A DNA stretch of 64,000 nucleotides from an uncultured Bacteroidales bacterium (GCA_900544535.1 UQVH01000007.1:53352-117351), one strand, 5' to 3'; counted from the first letter of the stretch, positions 42,002 to 52,245 are shown. Notes: a model not told the origin generated them from the letters alone. Numbers and translations: made by a program.

Positions 42002-43568
42002 TCTCCGGGTCAGCCCGCGTGTGGCTGCCGAACAGCAATTGCTTCGCGGCGAAGTGGCAAAACTTGCAGGTGTCAGCGTGGATTCAGTCACGCATGTGCT
42101 TGTGACCCGGCGGTCAATAGATGCCCGTCAGCGTCAGGTGATGGTCAACCTGTCGGTCAGGGCATACATTGACGAGCAACCCTCCTCACTTTCACTGATA
42201 CAGCCGGTGGAGTATAAGCCTGTTGCTGCCGATGCCCGCAAGGTCATAGTGGTGGGAGCCGGGCCGGCCGGACTTTTTGCAGCTCTGCGTCTGATTGAAG
42301 AGGGCTTGTGCCCGATCGTGCTGGAGCGCGGCAAAGACGTCGATTCACGTCGGTCGGATATGGCCGATATTTCCCGCAAGGGTGTCGTAGATCCTGACTC
42401 GAATTATTGTTTCGGCGAGGGCGGGGCAGGAGCGTTTTCAGACGGGAAACTTTACACACGGTCTAAAAAACGCGGCCCGGTCGACAAGATCCTTAATATT
42501 TTCGCTCAGCATGGAGCGGCTGAAAATATTTTGGTGGACGCGCATCCGCATATCGGTACCGATAAACTTCCCGGCGTCATAAAGTCTATGAGAGAGACTA
42601 TCATCCGTTGCGGCGGCGAAGTCCGGTTCTCAACCCGTGTGACCTCACTTATAATTGAAGGGGATGAAGTCAAGGGCGTCATTACGGCCGACGGTAAGGA
42701 ATACCGGGGTCCGGTGATTCTTGCCACAGGTCATTCAGCCCGCGATGTCTATCGGTCGCTTCTTTCGTCGGGCGTGACGATGGAGCCCAAGGGGCTTGCT
42801 GTCGGGGTGCGTCTTGAGCATCCGCAGCATCTGATCGACTGCCTGCGCTATCATTCAAAAGAGGGACGGGGCCGTTACCTGCCTGCGGCTGAATATACGA
42901 TGCTCACGCGCGTCGATGACCGCGGAGTCTATTCTTTCTGTATGTGTCCCGGCGGTGTTGTGATCCCATCGGCAAGCGGTCCCGAACAGCTTGCAGTCAA
43001 CGGCATGTCAGGTTCTGCCCGCTCTTCCCGCTGGGCAAATGCCGCTATGGTGGTTGAGGTTCTGCCTGAGGATATTCCGGCAGTGGGAACAGACGAAGAT
43101 CCTGAGGGAATACTGAAAATGCTGCGGTTCCAGGAAAGTATCGAAAAGGCTTTCTGGCAGGAAGCAGGTCAGACTCAGAACGCTCCGGCGCAGAGGATGA
43201 TTGATTTTGTCAACGGGCGTCCTTCGGCTTCGTTGCCTCAGGTATCGTATGCACCCGGTGCCCATCCGGCACGTATCGACAGACTGCTGCCAAAAGGTAT
43301 CGCACGGCGCTTGCAGCAGGGATTCAGGGATTTCGACCGTAAAAACCGTGGATTTCTGACAAATGAAGCTGTCCTCATAGGCGCCGAGACACGCACTTCA
43401 TCGCCATTGCGCATACCGCGTGACAGCGAGTCGCTGTGTCACATCCGGCTGAAAGGTCTCTATCCCTGCGGCGAAGGAGCTGGCTATGCCGGTGGGATTG
43501 TTTCGGCTGCGATTGACGGAGAGCGGTCAGCTGCCGCTGTTGCTGACGGACTGAGGCGAACGGAGTAG
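41985..43568 (+). CDS. FAD-dependent dehydrogenase of the COG2509 type
   Basis: A 527-residue flavoprotein. Residues 1-85 form a small N-terminal domain. FAD binding follows with VVGAGPAGLFAALRLIEEG (about 87-105), then the family-typical YCFGEGGAGAFSDGKLYTRSK, ATGHSARDVY, FCMCPGGVVIPSAS, and the C-terminal YPCGEGAGYAGGIVSAAIDG. This family is widespread but its substrate is not established. It overlaps the MATE gene by 17 bases, which suggests linked expression but not a linked function. Confidence 0.92.
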   Translation: MQKTLDLRVSPRVAAEQQLLRGEVAKLAGVSVDSVTHVLVTRRSIDARQRQVMVNLSVRAYIDEQPSSLSLIQPVEYKPVAADARKVIVVGAGPAGLFAALRLIEEGLCPIVLERGKDVDSRRSDMADISRKGVVDPDSNYCFGEGGAGAFSDGKLYTRSKKRGPVDKILNIFAQHGAAENILVDAHPHIGTDKLPGVIKSMRETIIRCGGEVRFSTRVTSLIIEGDEVKGVITADGKEYRGPVILATGHSARDVYRSLLSSGVTMEPKGLAVGVRLEHPQHLIDCLRYHSKEGRGRYLPAAEYTMLTRVDDRGVYSFCMCPGGVVIPSASGPEQLAVNGMSGSARSSRWANAAMVVEVLPEDIPAVGTDEDPEGILKMLRFQESIEKAFWQEAGQTQNAPAQRMIDFVNGRPSASLPQVSYAPGAHPARIDRLLPKGIARRLQQGFRDFDRKNRGFLTNEAVLIGAETRTSSPLRIPRDSESLCHIRLKGLYPCGEGAGYAGGIVSAAIDGERSAAAVADGLRRTE

Positions 43569-43633
43569 GGGAAATAATGATTTGTAGGTATTGACGGGGC
43601 TGTTGACATGATGAAATTACCATAAAATAGGTA

Positions 43634-43664
43634 TTTCCCGTTTTTAGAGGCTGGAGTAATTTTG
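43634..43664 (+). promoter_or_regulatory. Promoter of the TonB receptor/ABC operon
   Basis: TTTC (43634-43637), 19 bases, TAATTTTG (43657-43664), followed by a leader of about 35 bases to the GTG start at 43701. Confidence 0.62.
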
Positions 43665-43700
43665 CACATAGAAAATATGTGTAAATAAATCAGTCTCAGA

Positions 43701-46487
43701 GTGATACTCAAATCAATACATAAAGTATTCTTTTTTAGAGTCCTTTCCGCCGCCATCGTGTCGGTCGGTTTCGGTCTGCATGTGTCGGCCGGGGTGAGAC
43801 TGGTTGTCAACGTCAGTGATGCCGTGACTAAAGAGCCGTTGGAATTTACTGCGGTTACTTTCAGCCAACTCTCTGCCGACGGCGTTTCCGGCGGACATAC
43901 GGATGCCGACGGTTCGATCACTCTGACTGCTCATCCCGGTCAGGCTGTGATTGAGCTGAGCCTTGTGGGCTATAAACCGCAACTCCGCAGCCTGTCGCTT
44001 AAAGAACGTGACAGCCTGACTCTCAATTTCAGACTGGAACCCTCAAATTCGCTCAGTGAAGTCGTGGTGACGGCCCGCGAGGGCTACAATGCCACATCTG
44101 CATCACTTATAGACACGACGGCTATGAGGCATCTCCAACCGTCGAGTTTCACGGATCTTATAGGTCTGCTGCCCGGCGGTGTGACAAAAGATCCTGAGAT
44201 GAACACTGTCAACCGTATAGATCTCAGAACGGCAGCGGGAGTCTCGCCAGGCGATGACTACGCCACTTCTGCCCTCGGAACCGCTTTCGTGGTTGACGGA
44301 ATGCGCATGAACACGGACGCCGATATGCAGACCACACCTGACGCAAACCGTTCGGCGCGTATTTCGACCGGCAAAGGTGTCGATATGCGCTCGCTGTCGA
44401 CTGACGATATTGAAAGTGTTGAGATCGTCCGCGGGATACCTTCGGTTGAATATGGCGAACTCACGTCCGGTCTTGTCAATATCAGACGAAAAAGCGGTGC
44501 CGGACGTCTTGAGGCCCGTTTCAAGGCTGACACACAGAGCCAGCTTTTTTATGTCGGCAAAGGCTTCGATCTGAGCGGCGATGAGTCGTGGGTCATGAAT
44601 GCAGGAGTCGATTATCTCGATTCAAAGATCGATCCGCGTGACAAGCGTGAGAATTTCAAGCGAGTGACAGGTTCGCTGCGCAGCGTAAAACGCTGGAACG
44701 GTCCCGCCGCCCGCGTGACATGGAATTCCAGCCTCAGTTACAGCGGCATGTTTGAGAAGGATGACGATGATCCGGATCTCGCCGTCAATAATACGATTGA
44801 CTATTACGAGAACAGCAAACATGCTTTCCGCTGGGACAATACTCTGCGTTATGCCCTGTCGGCTTCTCCCGTACTTCAGGAACTCAGCCTTGTGTCCGGT
44901 CTGAGCTATTCACATGAACAGCTTGAGCAGCAGAAACATGTAGCCTCCTCGCGAGTAATGCCCCTGCCGATCTCACTCGTTGCAGGAAGCAACTATATAG
45001 GTTATCTGCCGATGCTCTATCTGGCGGACTATAAAGTCGAGGGCCGTCCGTTTACGGCTTCGCTCAAAGGTGCTGGACGTCTTCGGTTCGGCGGCAGTCA
45101 TGTCGCATCCACTTTAAAATTCGGTGTCGAGTGGAATATGAGCAAAAACTACGGGCGCGGTCCTGTATATGACATCTCGCGTCCGCTGACCGCCGGCAAC
45201 AATTCCCGTCCGCGCGCGTTCAGCGATGTTCCGGCCATGCACCAGCTGTCGGCCTATGCCGAGAGTGAGACCAAACTCTATGCCGGCAAGCACACCCTGA
45301 GCCTCACCGCCGGTCTGCGCGAGACCCAGCTCCTGCATCTCGACAGCCGCTATGAACTCAGCGGGAAACCATATTTCGATCCCCGTTTCAATTTTGTGTG
45401 GAATTTACCTCCCGCATATATCAGGAACTATCCGCTCGGTTTTGAGGTTGCCGCCGGTGCCGGGTGGCATACCAAAATGCCTGTCGCCGCTTATCTCTAT
45501 CCGGAGAAACTCTACACGGATTTCGAGCAGCTGAACTATTATCATAAGGTAGAGGATTACCGTGTGATGAACGTTATGACCTACATTGAGGATATGACCA
45601 ACTATCAGCTCCGTGCAGCCCGCAATTTCAAGTGGGAGGTGAGGGCCGATGTCACATATCGCGGAAACAGGCTCTCTGTCACCTATTTCCGTGAGAATAT
45701 GAAAGACGGTTTCCGCAGTTCCGGTTTTGTGCATACATATACCTACAACCGCTACGATGCCTCCGGCTTTGACCCTTATGCAGCCGGACGTGGTCCTCAG
45801 ATCGAAGAGCTTCCATTTCAGACCGAGACATATCTTGCGGTGAGAAGCAAAACCACCAACGGAAGCCGTACGCTGAAAGAAGGTGTGGAATACACACTTC
45901 AATCGCGCCGTCTGCCCAAGATCAATACCCGCATAACTGTTTCGGGAGCGTTTTTCAAGACTACGAACAGCAACAGCCAGTCGCTGTGGTACAAACCCAG
46001 CATCATTGTCAACGGACGTGAGCTTCAGTACGTGGGGCTCTACGACGACCTTGACGGCAGTGAATACCGCAGTTTCAATACAAACATACTTTTCGACACG
46101 GATCTTCCCCGTCTCGGACTGAATTTCTCGATCGGAGTGCAGAATCTCTGGTTTACTTCCCGCCAGACTCTGGCGCGCGACGGAGTGCCGGTACAATACA
46201 TGGATGTGGACGGAAATCTTCATCCCTACACTGACGAATGTCTCTCAGATCCCTATCTGAAACAGTTAGTGAGAAATTTCTCTGAAAGCTCGTTTGTCAA
46301 GCAGACGGTCCCGGTCGAAACAACGGTCAATTTCAAGGCTACCAAGACATTCTGGCAGAAACGGATCGGGCTGGCCGTGTATGTCAACCGTCTTGTCTAT
46401 GTGGCTCCGGATTATGAACGCTACGGCATGACCATACGCCGTTATTCATCTCCATATTTCGGGATGGAACTGAATCTTAAGATATAG
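43701..46487 (+). CDS. TonB-dependent outer membrane receptor
   Basis: Energised outer-membrane uptake channel, 928 residues. The start is a GTG; downstream ATGs would lose the signal peptide (about residues 1-30). Order: a carboxypeptidase-regulatory-like domain (LVVNVSDAVTKEPLEFTAV ... LVGYKPQLRS, about 33-115), a TonB-box region SEVVVTAREG, a plug domain (LQPSSFTDLIGLLPGG ... DDIESVEIVRGIPSVEYGEL, about 140-250), then the 22-strand barrel. It is first in a seven-gene operon, with a DUF4876 lipoprotein 34 bases downstream. It is not a SusC-type receptor (no SusD-like partner, shorter chain). Substrate unknown. Confidence 0.93.
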   Translation: MILKSIHKVFFFRVLSAAIVSVGFGLHVSAGVRLVVNVSDAVTKEPLEFTAVTFSQLSADGVSGGHTDADGSITLTAHPGQAVIELSLVGYKPQLRSLSLKERDSLTLNFRLEPSNSLSEVVVTAREGYNATSASLIDTTAMRHLQPSSFTDLIGLLPGGVTKDPEMNTVNRIDLRTAAGVSPGDDYATSALGTAFVVDGMRMNTDADMQTTPDANRSARISTGKGVDMRSLSTDDIESVEIVRGIPSVEYGELTSGLVNIRRKSGAGRLEARFKADTQSQLFYVGKGFDLSGDESWVMNAGVDYLDSKIDPRDKRENFKRVTGSLRSVKRWNGPAARVTWNSSLSYSGMFEKDDDDPDLAVNNTIDYYENSKHAFRWDNTLRYALSASPVLQELSLVSGLSYSHEQLEQQKHVASSRVMPLPISLVAGSNYIGYLPMLYLADYKVEGRPFTASLKGAGRLRFGGSHVASTLKFGVEWNMSKNYGRGPVYDISRPLTAGNNSRPRAFSDVPAMHQLSAYAESETKLYAGKHTLSLTAGLRETQLLHLDSRYELSGKPYFDPRFNFVWNLPPAYIRNYPLGFEVAAGAGWHTKMPVAAYLYPEKLYTDFEQLNYYHKVEDYRVMNVMTYIEDMTNYQLRAARNFKWEVRADVTYRGNRLSVTYFRENMKDGFRSSGFVHTYTYNRYDASGFDPYAAGRGPQIEELPFQTETYLAVRSKTTNGSRTLKEGVEYTLQSRRLPKINTRITVSGAFFKTTNSNSQSLWYKPSIIVNGRELQYVGLYDDLDGSEYRSFNTNILFDTDLPRLGLNFSIGVQNLWFTSRQTLARDGVPVQYMDVDGNLHPYTDECLSDPYLKQLVRNFSESSFVKQTVPVETTVNFKATKTFWQKRIGLAVYVNRLVYVAPDYERYGMTIRRYSSPYFGMELNLKI

Positions 46488-46521
46488 AAAATCAATCAAA
46501 TCATCAAAATAACCAATTATC

Positions 46522-47763
46522 ATGACATTAAACAAATCTCAGATCAAGAATCTGTTTTTGAGTGCTGCTCTTTGCTCCGCTTTCGGACTGAGTGTAGCTT
46601 CCTGCTCTGACGATGACACGGCAGTGACTTATCCCGTAGTCATCGCTCCGACATATCCGGCGGAACTGCCGTCGGACTACTCTGTTGAATCAGGAACTGT
46701 GACCTATAAGGAACTTAACACAGGCAAGACATATACCTTCAATCTTCCTTTGGCCGGAACAGACGTGATTCCCGCAGGAACTTATGATATTGACGGAACG
46801 ATGGAAGTGCGCTACACCAATGATGAAGGTGTTTCTGTTTTGCGTACTCTCCGCACCATTGCCTCTCAGCAGGTCATCAGTTCGAACGCCCAGTCGGCAA
46901 ATCTGAAATGGTTCTTCTACAATCCCTCAAATACCCTCGTCTTCGGTGAGATCTATTTTGCCGGATCACTGAACGCTGCCGGTACCAACGGTCTCTATGA
47001 CTCATATTTCACCATCTATAATAATACCGATGAGGTTCAGTATGCCGACGGCATTGCAATTGTTGAAAGCAAGCTGCTCAACACAGATGCCAACGTGATC
47101 ATTACCGAAGCCAATCAGCGTGAAAATAATTTTACAGTCCAGACAGTCTATGTTATCCCCGGCAACGGTCATGACGTAGCGATAAATCCCGGTGAATCCA
47201 TCAAGATCGTCGATCAGGCCATTGACTGGACTGCCCAGGTGGCCGGAGCACTCAACCACACTGATGCTGATTTTGAATGGTATGACGAATCTACTTCCGC
47301 TTCGGTCAAGGACACTGACAATCCCGACGTCCCTAACCTTGACAAATGGTACTCATATTCACCCACAATTTGGATTGCCTCCAACCAGTGCAACCGTTCG
47401 TATGCTCTCGTGCGTTTCCCCGAAGGCATGACCGCCGAGAAGTTCCTTGCCGACTATGACGGTACTTACAAATATATCAGCAGCGTGACTCAGAAAGAAA
47501 TGACCGGCAACAAGTGCTATCTTATCAAGTATGACTGGATCATCGACGGTGTTAACCTCTGTCCGACCGAAAGCTGGATTCAGGGAGCGCTCAGTTCCTC
47601 TGTCGATGCAAGCTACGCCGCTATCACTGAAAAGAAGACTGATAAGAACCGTTTCGGTAAGAAATTCGTCCGCAAGGTTTCCGGAGTTTCGGCCGCAGGC
47701 AACACTATCCTCATGGATACCAACGATTCCGCCAAGGATTTTGAAATCGTTTCAGCAAAATAA
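46522..47763 (+). CDS. DUF4876 family surface lipoprotein
   Basis: A 413-residue lipoprotein: signal peptide with lipobox SVASC (Cys at about residue 28) followed by an acidic SDDD stretch, similar to the surface-export signal of Bacteroidetes lipoproteins. The chain is beta-rich and includes a lamin-tail-like segment (EIYFAGSLN ... YDSYFTIYNNTDEVQYADG). I match it to DUF4876, which has no established activity. Its place directly after the TonB receptor suggests a surface ligand-binding partner, as SusD is for SusC, but it is unrelated to SusD. Confidence 0.82.
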   Translation: MTLNKSQIKNLFLSAALCSAFGLSVASCSDDDTAVTYPVVIAPTYPAELPSDYSVESGTVTYKELNTGKTYTFNLPLAGTDVIPAGTYDIDGTMEVRYTNDEGVSVLRTLRTIASQQVISSNAQSANLKWFFYNPSNTLVFGEIYFAGSLNAAGTNGLYDSYFTIYNNTDEVQYADGIAIVESKLLNTDANVIITEANQRENNFTVQTVYVIPGNGHDVAINPGESIKIVDQAIDWTAQVAGALNHTDADFEWYDESTSASVKDTDNPDVPNLDKWYSYSPTIWIASNQCNRSYALVRFPEGMTAEKFLADYDGTYKYISSVTQKEMTGNKCYLIKYDWIIDGVNLCPTESWIQGALSSSVDASYAAITEKKTDKNRFGKKFVRKVSGVSAAGNTILMDTNDSAKDFEIVSAK

Positions 47764-47794
47764 GAGGTTGCTTAAAAACTGAATATAAAATCTA

Positions 47795-49336
47795 TTGATG
47801 TCAGTGATCACAGGATTAAAAAATCGTCTTATTGCAATGACTGTTGCCATTCCCCTGTTTTCGGGGTCAATGGCTCAGTCTCTGTCTTTGCGTGAACTGC
47901 AACGGCTGTCGCTTCCCGTCAACCGCAGTTTCATGCAAAACTATGAGCACAATCCTGCTGCGATGTTGGCCCGTGACAGCGTCTCGGTGTCATCAATCGG
48001 AGCGGAAGGCGATTTTGACCATCAGGAGAAACCTGTGATGGAGCAGTCGGGCAACGGACACAATCTTTTCGATCTGTCAGCCGCTTCCTACACCAGGATC
48101 GGAACTGAAAGTGTGGTCTGGGGAACAGCTTCATTCAAGACCGGCACCTATCGGTCGGTGCGCTGGTCGGATTGCATTGATTATATCCGTGTGGCGCCTT
48201 ATGTCCTCGGTGACAGTGCCGGAGGGAATCTGAGTACACGCTGCTATAGATTTTCCGGCGGTTATGCACGCCGCTTCGACCGCTGGTCCGTCGGAGTGCA
48301 GGCTGCCTATCGTGCCGAAATCGCTTATCGAAACCGTGACCCGCGTATCAAAACCGTGGTTTCAGACCTTGACATCGTATTGGGGGCAGCTTATACCGTT
48401 GCCGGTAAGAATATGATCGGTCTGAAAGCCGGTGTGAATGTCTATAACCAGAACTGTGATCTTGACTTTTATAATCCGCTGAATGAGATAAATACCTATA
48501 CACTGACCGGTCTGGGTACTTTCTACAAGCGGTTTATGGGAAATACCAACAAGAACAGCGGCTATTCCTCGTTCGGCTACGGTGTCGGGCTGCAATGGCT
48601 TCCGCTTCAGAAACAAGGCCTCGCGGCAACAGCCGGTTATAGCCGGTATCGGATGAATCAGTTATTGCGCAATTACAATAATCTGACCCTCGGCTACACC
48701 GATAATGATATTATCGACTGGAAGATCTCCTATCGGAAATCATTCGGCACGGCTCTGACCGTGCAGCCGACTTTCGACGGCTCGTTGTTGCGGCGCAAAG
48801 GGACGGAGAACCTGTTCGGCACATCTGCCGGATCAAGCTATGATAAGATCGGCAGCCGTTCGCCGTATTCACACGATCTCGCTACTTTGCGCCTCATGCT
48901 CCCGGTACAGATAGGACGCGACGTAAGGTCACTTACGCTTACTCCCACGGTGGTCTACGAATCGGATGAGGAAAAATATTCAGATCCTTTGCGTAAATCA
49001 GGCGCAAGCCACATAATGCCGGGTCTGCAGGCCGATTTTTCAGCTGCTTCCGGTAAAAACTGGCTTTGGGAAACTTCAGTCCGGACAGCCTATGCCAAGA
49101 CTTGTCATTCGGAAGTTGTGCTGACGGATCTCGATCCTCAGACATCACTCGGACAATGTGTGATATCGAATTATGAGATGCGTTCGGCTGACCGTCTGCA
49201 TTTCAATGCAGGTGCGGGACTCTCGCGGCAGTTTGCCAATTTTATCCTGTCTCTGAAAGTTGCCTATCAGGTTACAGACTATCGTAAGGAAGGACTCTGC
49301 CACGGAGCATCAGTCACGCTTGCCGCTGAATTTTAG
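47795..49336 (+). CDS. DUF6850 family outer membrane beta-barrel protein
   Basis: A 513-residue protein with an N-terminal signal peptide (about 1-29, ending SMAQ) and a chain of alternating strands through to a terminal Phe (AAEF), the pattern of an outer-membrane barrel. I match it to DUF6850; no function is known. The N-terminal QNYEHNPAAMLARDS segment may be a periplasmic plug or lid. It is the third gene of the operon, 31 bases after the lipoprotein and 30 before the ABC ATPase. That two barrels occur in one operon is unusual. Confidence 0.8.
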   Translation: MMSVITGLKNRLIAMTVAIPLFSGSMAQSLSLRELQRLSLPVNRSFMQNYEHNPAAMLARDSVSVSSIGAEGDFDHQEKPVMEQSGNGHNLFDLSAASYTRIGTESVVWGTASFKTGTYRSVRWSDCIDYIRVAPYVLGDSAGGNLSTRCYRFSGGYARRFDRWSVGVQAAYRAEIAYRNRDPRIKTVVSDLDIVLGAAYTVAGKNMIGLKAGVNVYNQNCDLDFYNPLNEINTYTLTGLGTFYKRFMGNTNKNSGYSSFGYGVGLQWLPLQKQGLAATAGYSRYRMNQLLRNYNNLTLGYTDNDIIDWKISYRKSFGTALTVQPTFDGSLLRRKGTENLFGTSAGSSYDKIGSRSPYSHDLATLRLMLPVQIGRDVRSLTLTPTVVYESDEEKYSDPLRKSGASHIMPGLQADFSAASGKNWLWETSVRTAYAKTCHSEVVLTDLDPQTSLGQCVISNYEMRSADRLHFNAGAGLSRQFANFILSLKVAYQVTDYRKEGLCHGASVTLAAEF

Positions 49337-49366
49337 CTAAATAGAAAACAGACACAAATAACAGTA

Positions 49367-50269
49367 ATGAATAACGACTCTGAATCGGTAATATCTGTAA
49401 AGAATCTGACCCAGCGCTATGGCTCAGGCCGGATCATTTACAGCGACCTTAGTTTCGAAGTTCCCAAAGGACGCATACTCGGCCTGTTGGGGAAAAACGG
49501 AACAGGCAAAACAACCACGATCAATATACTCATGGGGTATCTGCGACCGCAAAAGGGCGAATGCAGGATTTTCGGTGAGAAGATCACCGAGATGACTCCC
49601 GCTACCCGCGCGCGCATCGCATTGCTCATCGAGGGCCATGTGCAGTACGCATTTATGACCATCGAACAGATCGAGCGCTTCTATTCCCGCTTCTATCCTA
49701 AATGGAACCGCGACGCCTATTACGAACTGATGAACAAGCTGCATGTCTCTCCGGGACAGAAAATTTCGTCAATGTCGTGCGGGCAACGTTCGCAGGTTGC
49801 GCTGGGCCTCATATTGGCTCAGAATGCCGATCTTCTTGTTCTCGACGACTTCTCGCTCGGTCTCGACCCCGGTTATCGCCGCCTGTTCATAGACTACCTG
49901 CGTGAATTTGCCAAAGCTGAAGAGAAGACGGTGTTCATGACATCGCACATCATTCAGGATCTTGAACGTCTGATCGACGACTGCATCATTCTTGATTACG
50001 GAAAGATCCTGACTCAGATGCCTGTCGACGAGCTTCTGCGCGATTTTTCACGCTATACGCTTTCAACTGATGTGCTGGTTGAAAAATTTTCATCAGACGC
50101 CCTGTTTGTGAATCCGGGTAAAATCAAGGATGAGCTTGAATTCTATACCTTCAAGCCTCTCGATGAGGTGAAGGCAGCTCTCGATTTTCTCGGTGTAGGT
50201 TCGGAGAGCCTTGCCCGTCAGGACATGTCGCTCGAAGATGCGTTTATCGGACTAACAGGAAAATATTGA
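49367..50269 (+). CDS. ABC transporter ATP-binding protein with altered Walker B
   Basis: A 300-residue cytoplasmic ATPase. Walker A GKNGTGKTTTINIL is intact (about residues 42-55). The signature reads MSCGQRSQVALG instead of LSGGQ. Walker B is LLVLDDFSLGLDPG, so the catalytic Glu is replaced by Asp and the following Pro by Phe. The H-loop MTSHIIQDLE is intact. The C-terminal 90 residues form an accessory domain. It pairs with the 223-residue permease 10 bases downstream. The changes suggest slow hydrolysis or a signalling role, but related proteins may share them. Substrate unknown. Confidence 0.9.
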   Translation: MNNDSESVISVKNLTQRYGSGRIIYSDLSFEVPKGRILGLLGKNGTGKTTTINILMGYLRPQKGECRIFGEKITEMTPATRARIALLIEGHVQYAFMTIEQIERFYSRFYPKWNRDAYYELMNKLHVSPGQKISSMSCGQRSQVALGLILAQNADLLVLDDFSLGLDPGYRRLFIDYLREFAKAEEKTVFMTSHIIQDLERLIDDCIILDYGKILTQMPVDELLRDFSRYTLSTDVLVEKFSSDALFVNPGKIKDELEFYTFKPLDEVKAALDFLGVGSESLARQDMSLEDAFIGLTGKY

Positions 50270-50279
50270 TAACAGACAC

Positions 50280-50951
50280 ATGGAAAGAGCTCTTATATTT
50301 AAAGAATGGGTGAAAACCAGGATGGTTTTCTTCATTTCACTCGGACTGACGGTGTGCATAGCGCTTTACACAGTCGCCATGATGAACCGTCTGATTGAAC
50401 TTAAAGGAGTCGAACATCTATGGCTCATCATGCTTCTTAAGGACAATACTTTCATAGATATGATAAAGTACACTCCGTTTCTTGTAGGACTGGCAGTCGG
50501 TGTGGCCCAGATGGTTCCGGAAATGACACAGAAACGGCTTAAGCTGACTCTGCATCTGCCATATCCGCAGCACAGGCTTGTCGGAATCATGCTGCTGACC
50601 GGGCTGGTGGAACTGCTGATAATTTATCTTTTGCAGGCGCTTATTATCGCGGTCTATGATTTCAGAATTCTGCCTGTCGAAGTGGTGGGACGTGTCATGC
50701 TGACGACTCTGCCCTGGTATTTCGCAGGTTTCACCGCTTACCTGTTTGTGACAGCGATCTGCCTGGAAGGAACATGGCGCCGTCGCATCGTCCTGTCGCT
50801 TCTTGCAATCGCTGTGTTAATGATATATTTTCTTCAACCGGCTCTTGAGGCTTACAACGGCATGATTCTGCTTATCATCATCGCCATTGTCCTTTTCACT
50901 ATTCTGCCGTTCGGATCAATAATCAGGTTCAAGGAGGGCCGTCAAGACTGA
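50280..50951 (+). CDS. ABC transporter permease (ABC-2-like)
   Basis: A 223-residue membrane protein with six hydrophobic segments (about 15-35, 55-80, 95-125, 140-165, 170-190, 195-215) and short loops. It is a minimal ABC-2-type permease rather than the longer NatB form at 15.8-17.1 kb. The sequence MVPEMTQKRLKLTLHLPYP between segments 2 and 3 is the likely coupling helix toward the ATPase. It is translated 10 bases after the ATPase and 5 bases before DUF4857. Confidence 0.82.
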   Translation: MERALIFKEWVKTRMVFFISLGLTVCIALYTVAMMNRLIELKGVEHLWLIMLLKDNTFIDMIKYTPFLVGLAVGVAQMVPEMTQKRLKLTLHLPYPQHRLVGIMLLTGLVELLIIYLLQALIIAVYDFRILPVEVVGRVMLTTLPWYFAGFTAYLFVTAICLEGTWRRRIVLSLLAIAVLMIYFLQPALEAYNGMILLIIIAIVLFTILPFGSIIRFKEGRQD

Positions 50952-50956
50952 CAGTT

Positions 50957-52204
50957 ATGAAAAAAGCATATACAATTTTACTTGTGGCTCTGAGTGTTGT
51001 TGTCCTTTCATGGTTTCTGCCGTGGCTGTACTCTCTTCTGTTTCCTGTCGGAACCTCAGATCCGTTTATCGCTTATTCTCCGATCAACGACCGGATGATT
51101 GTGTCTGAGAGAACCGGAGAAAAAGAATCGGTTATCTATCAGCTCGATGCCGACGGAAAGCGTGAAGAAGGTGTTGCATATACCAAAGAGCAGCGCGATT
51201 CTTTGCTGCCGCAACTATATTTCACTCAGCTCATGGCGCGTGAACAGATGCCGGATTCAATCAACGGTATCGAAGTTTCGATCCCGGTGCTTAAACACAA
51301 CCAATGGGTTTTCTCCTCTTTACCGCGTGACATCAACAAGCGCATGGCTGATGTGTATCTGATAATGGAATCCATGCCGGCACGTATTGACCTGGAAGAT
51401 CCCAAGGAAGTGTTCCGTTTCCGTGATGGTCAGGTGGAATTCATTGAGATGGAAACCAATGAGGTGAATCCTGGCCGTTCGCGACGGTTCACCGAGATAT
51501 TCAATGACCGCGGTTTCGTGTTGCCGATGAAGAGCTATTCCGCGAATATCACCAGCCGCAAACCTTACGATGAAGGTTATCTGATGGTGGATGCAAACGG
51601 CAGTCTGTTTCACATGAAGATGCAGGCCGGACGCCCCTATATGACCAAAATCCGTAAGCCGGATTCAATATCGGCGGCCCATGTGTTTATCATGGAAAAT
51701 GTTGATAAAAGCTCGCTCGGTCTCATGACGGACGATAACCATAATTTATATCTGATCGAGCGCGAAGGTTATCGGCTGTGCTACCTGCCGGTCGGTAAGG
51801 TTGATCCTGAAAAGGACCGCATTTCGGTGGTTAAGAATCTGTTTAATATGATTGTCAAGATCTCGAATGATGAGGGTACGCGCTGGACCGCTCTTGATTC
51901 GGGTGATTATTCCCGTCTTGCAGGTTATGAAAAAGAGAGTGAGATAAACACAGTTGCAAAGATAGGGTCCTATATATTCCCTTATACGCTTTCGTTTACC
52001 TCAATCTCTGACTGCTATGCCAAACCGCGTATTGAGTCACTCTCGTTGTCAGCTCTGTTCTTGAATTTTGTGCTCACGGTGATAATTTTCGTTGTCTATC
52101 GCCGGCGCAGATCTGAAAAAGTATGCAGTCTGGTAGTAGCGGCGCTTGTCACTGTCGTGTTCGGCATCTTCTCATTTATTCCATTTTTGATTATAAAAAA
52201 TTAA
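50957..52204 (+). CDS. DUF4857 family membrane protein
   Basis: A 415-residue protein with one N-terminal membrane segment (about 5-27), a large presumably periplasmic domain of about 315 residues, and two C-terminal membrane segments (about 360-380 and 388-412). I match it to DUF4857, which has no known activity. It starts 5 bases after the permease gene, so it is very likely part of the same transporter, perhaps a periplasmic receiver between the inner-membrane ABC part and the outer-membrane receptor. The role is inferred from gene order and topology. Confidence 0.8.
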   Translation: MKKAYTILLVALSVVVLSWFLPWLYSLLFPVGTSDPFIAYSPINDRMIVSERTGEKESVIYQLDADGKREEGVAYTKEQRDSLLPQLYFTQLMAREQMPDSINGIEVSIPVLKHNQWVFSSLPRDINKRMADVYLIMESMPARIDLEDPKEVFRFRDGQVEFIEMETNEVNPGRSRRFTEIFNDRGFVLPMKSYSANITSRKPYDEGYLMVDANGSLFHMKMQAGRPYMTKIRKPDSISAAHVFIMENVDKSSLGLMTDDNHNLYLIEREGYRLCYLPVGKVDPEKDRISVVKNLFNMIVKISNDEGTRWTALDSGDYSRLAGYEKESEINTVAKIGSYIFPYTLSFTSISDCYAKPRIESLSLSALFLNFVLTVIIFVVYRRRRSEKVCSLVVAALVTVVFGIFSFIPFLIIKN

Positions 52205-52245
52205 AAAGGTGTTTAATAACAATTAAGTAATAAAAAACAGTAAAA

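Noticed and set aside
43701..47763. Reading the receptor and lipoprotein as a SusC/SusD polysaccharide utilisation pair
   Set aside because: The receptor is shorter than SusC and the lipoprotein has beta-rich DUF4876 features rather than SusD TPR helices; no glycoside hydrolase is nearby.
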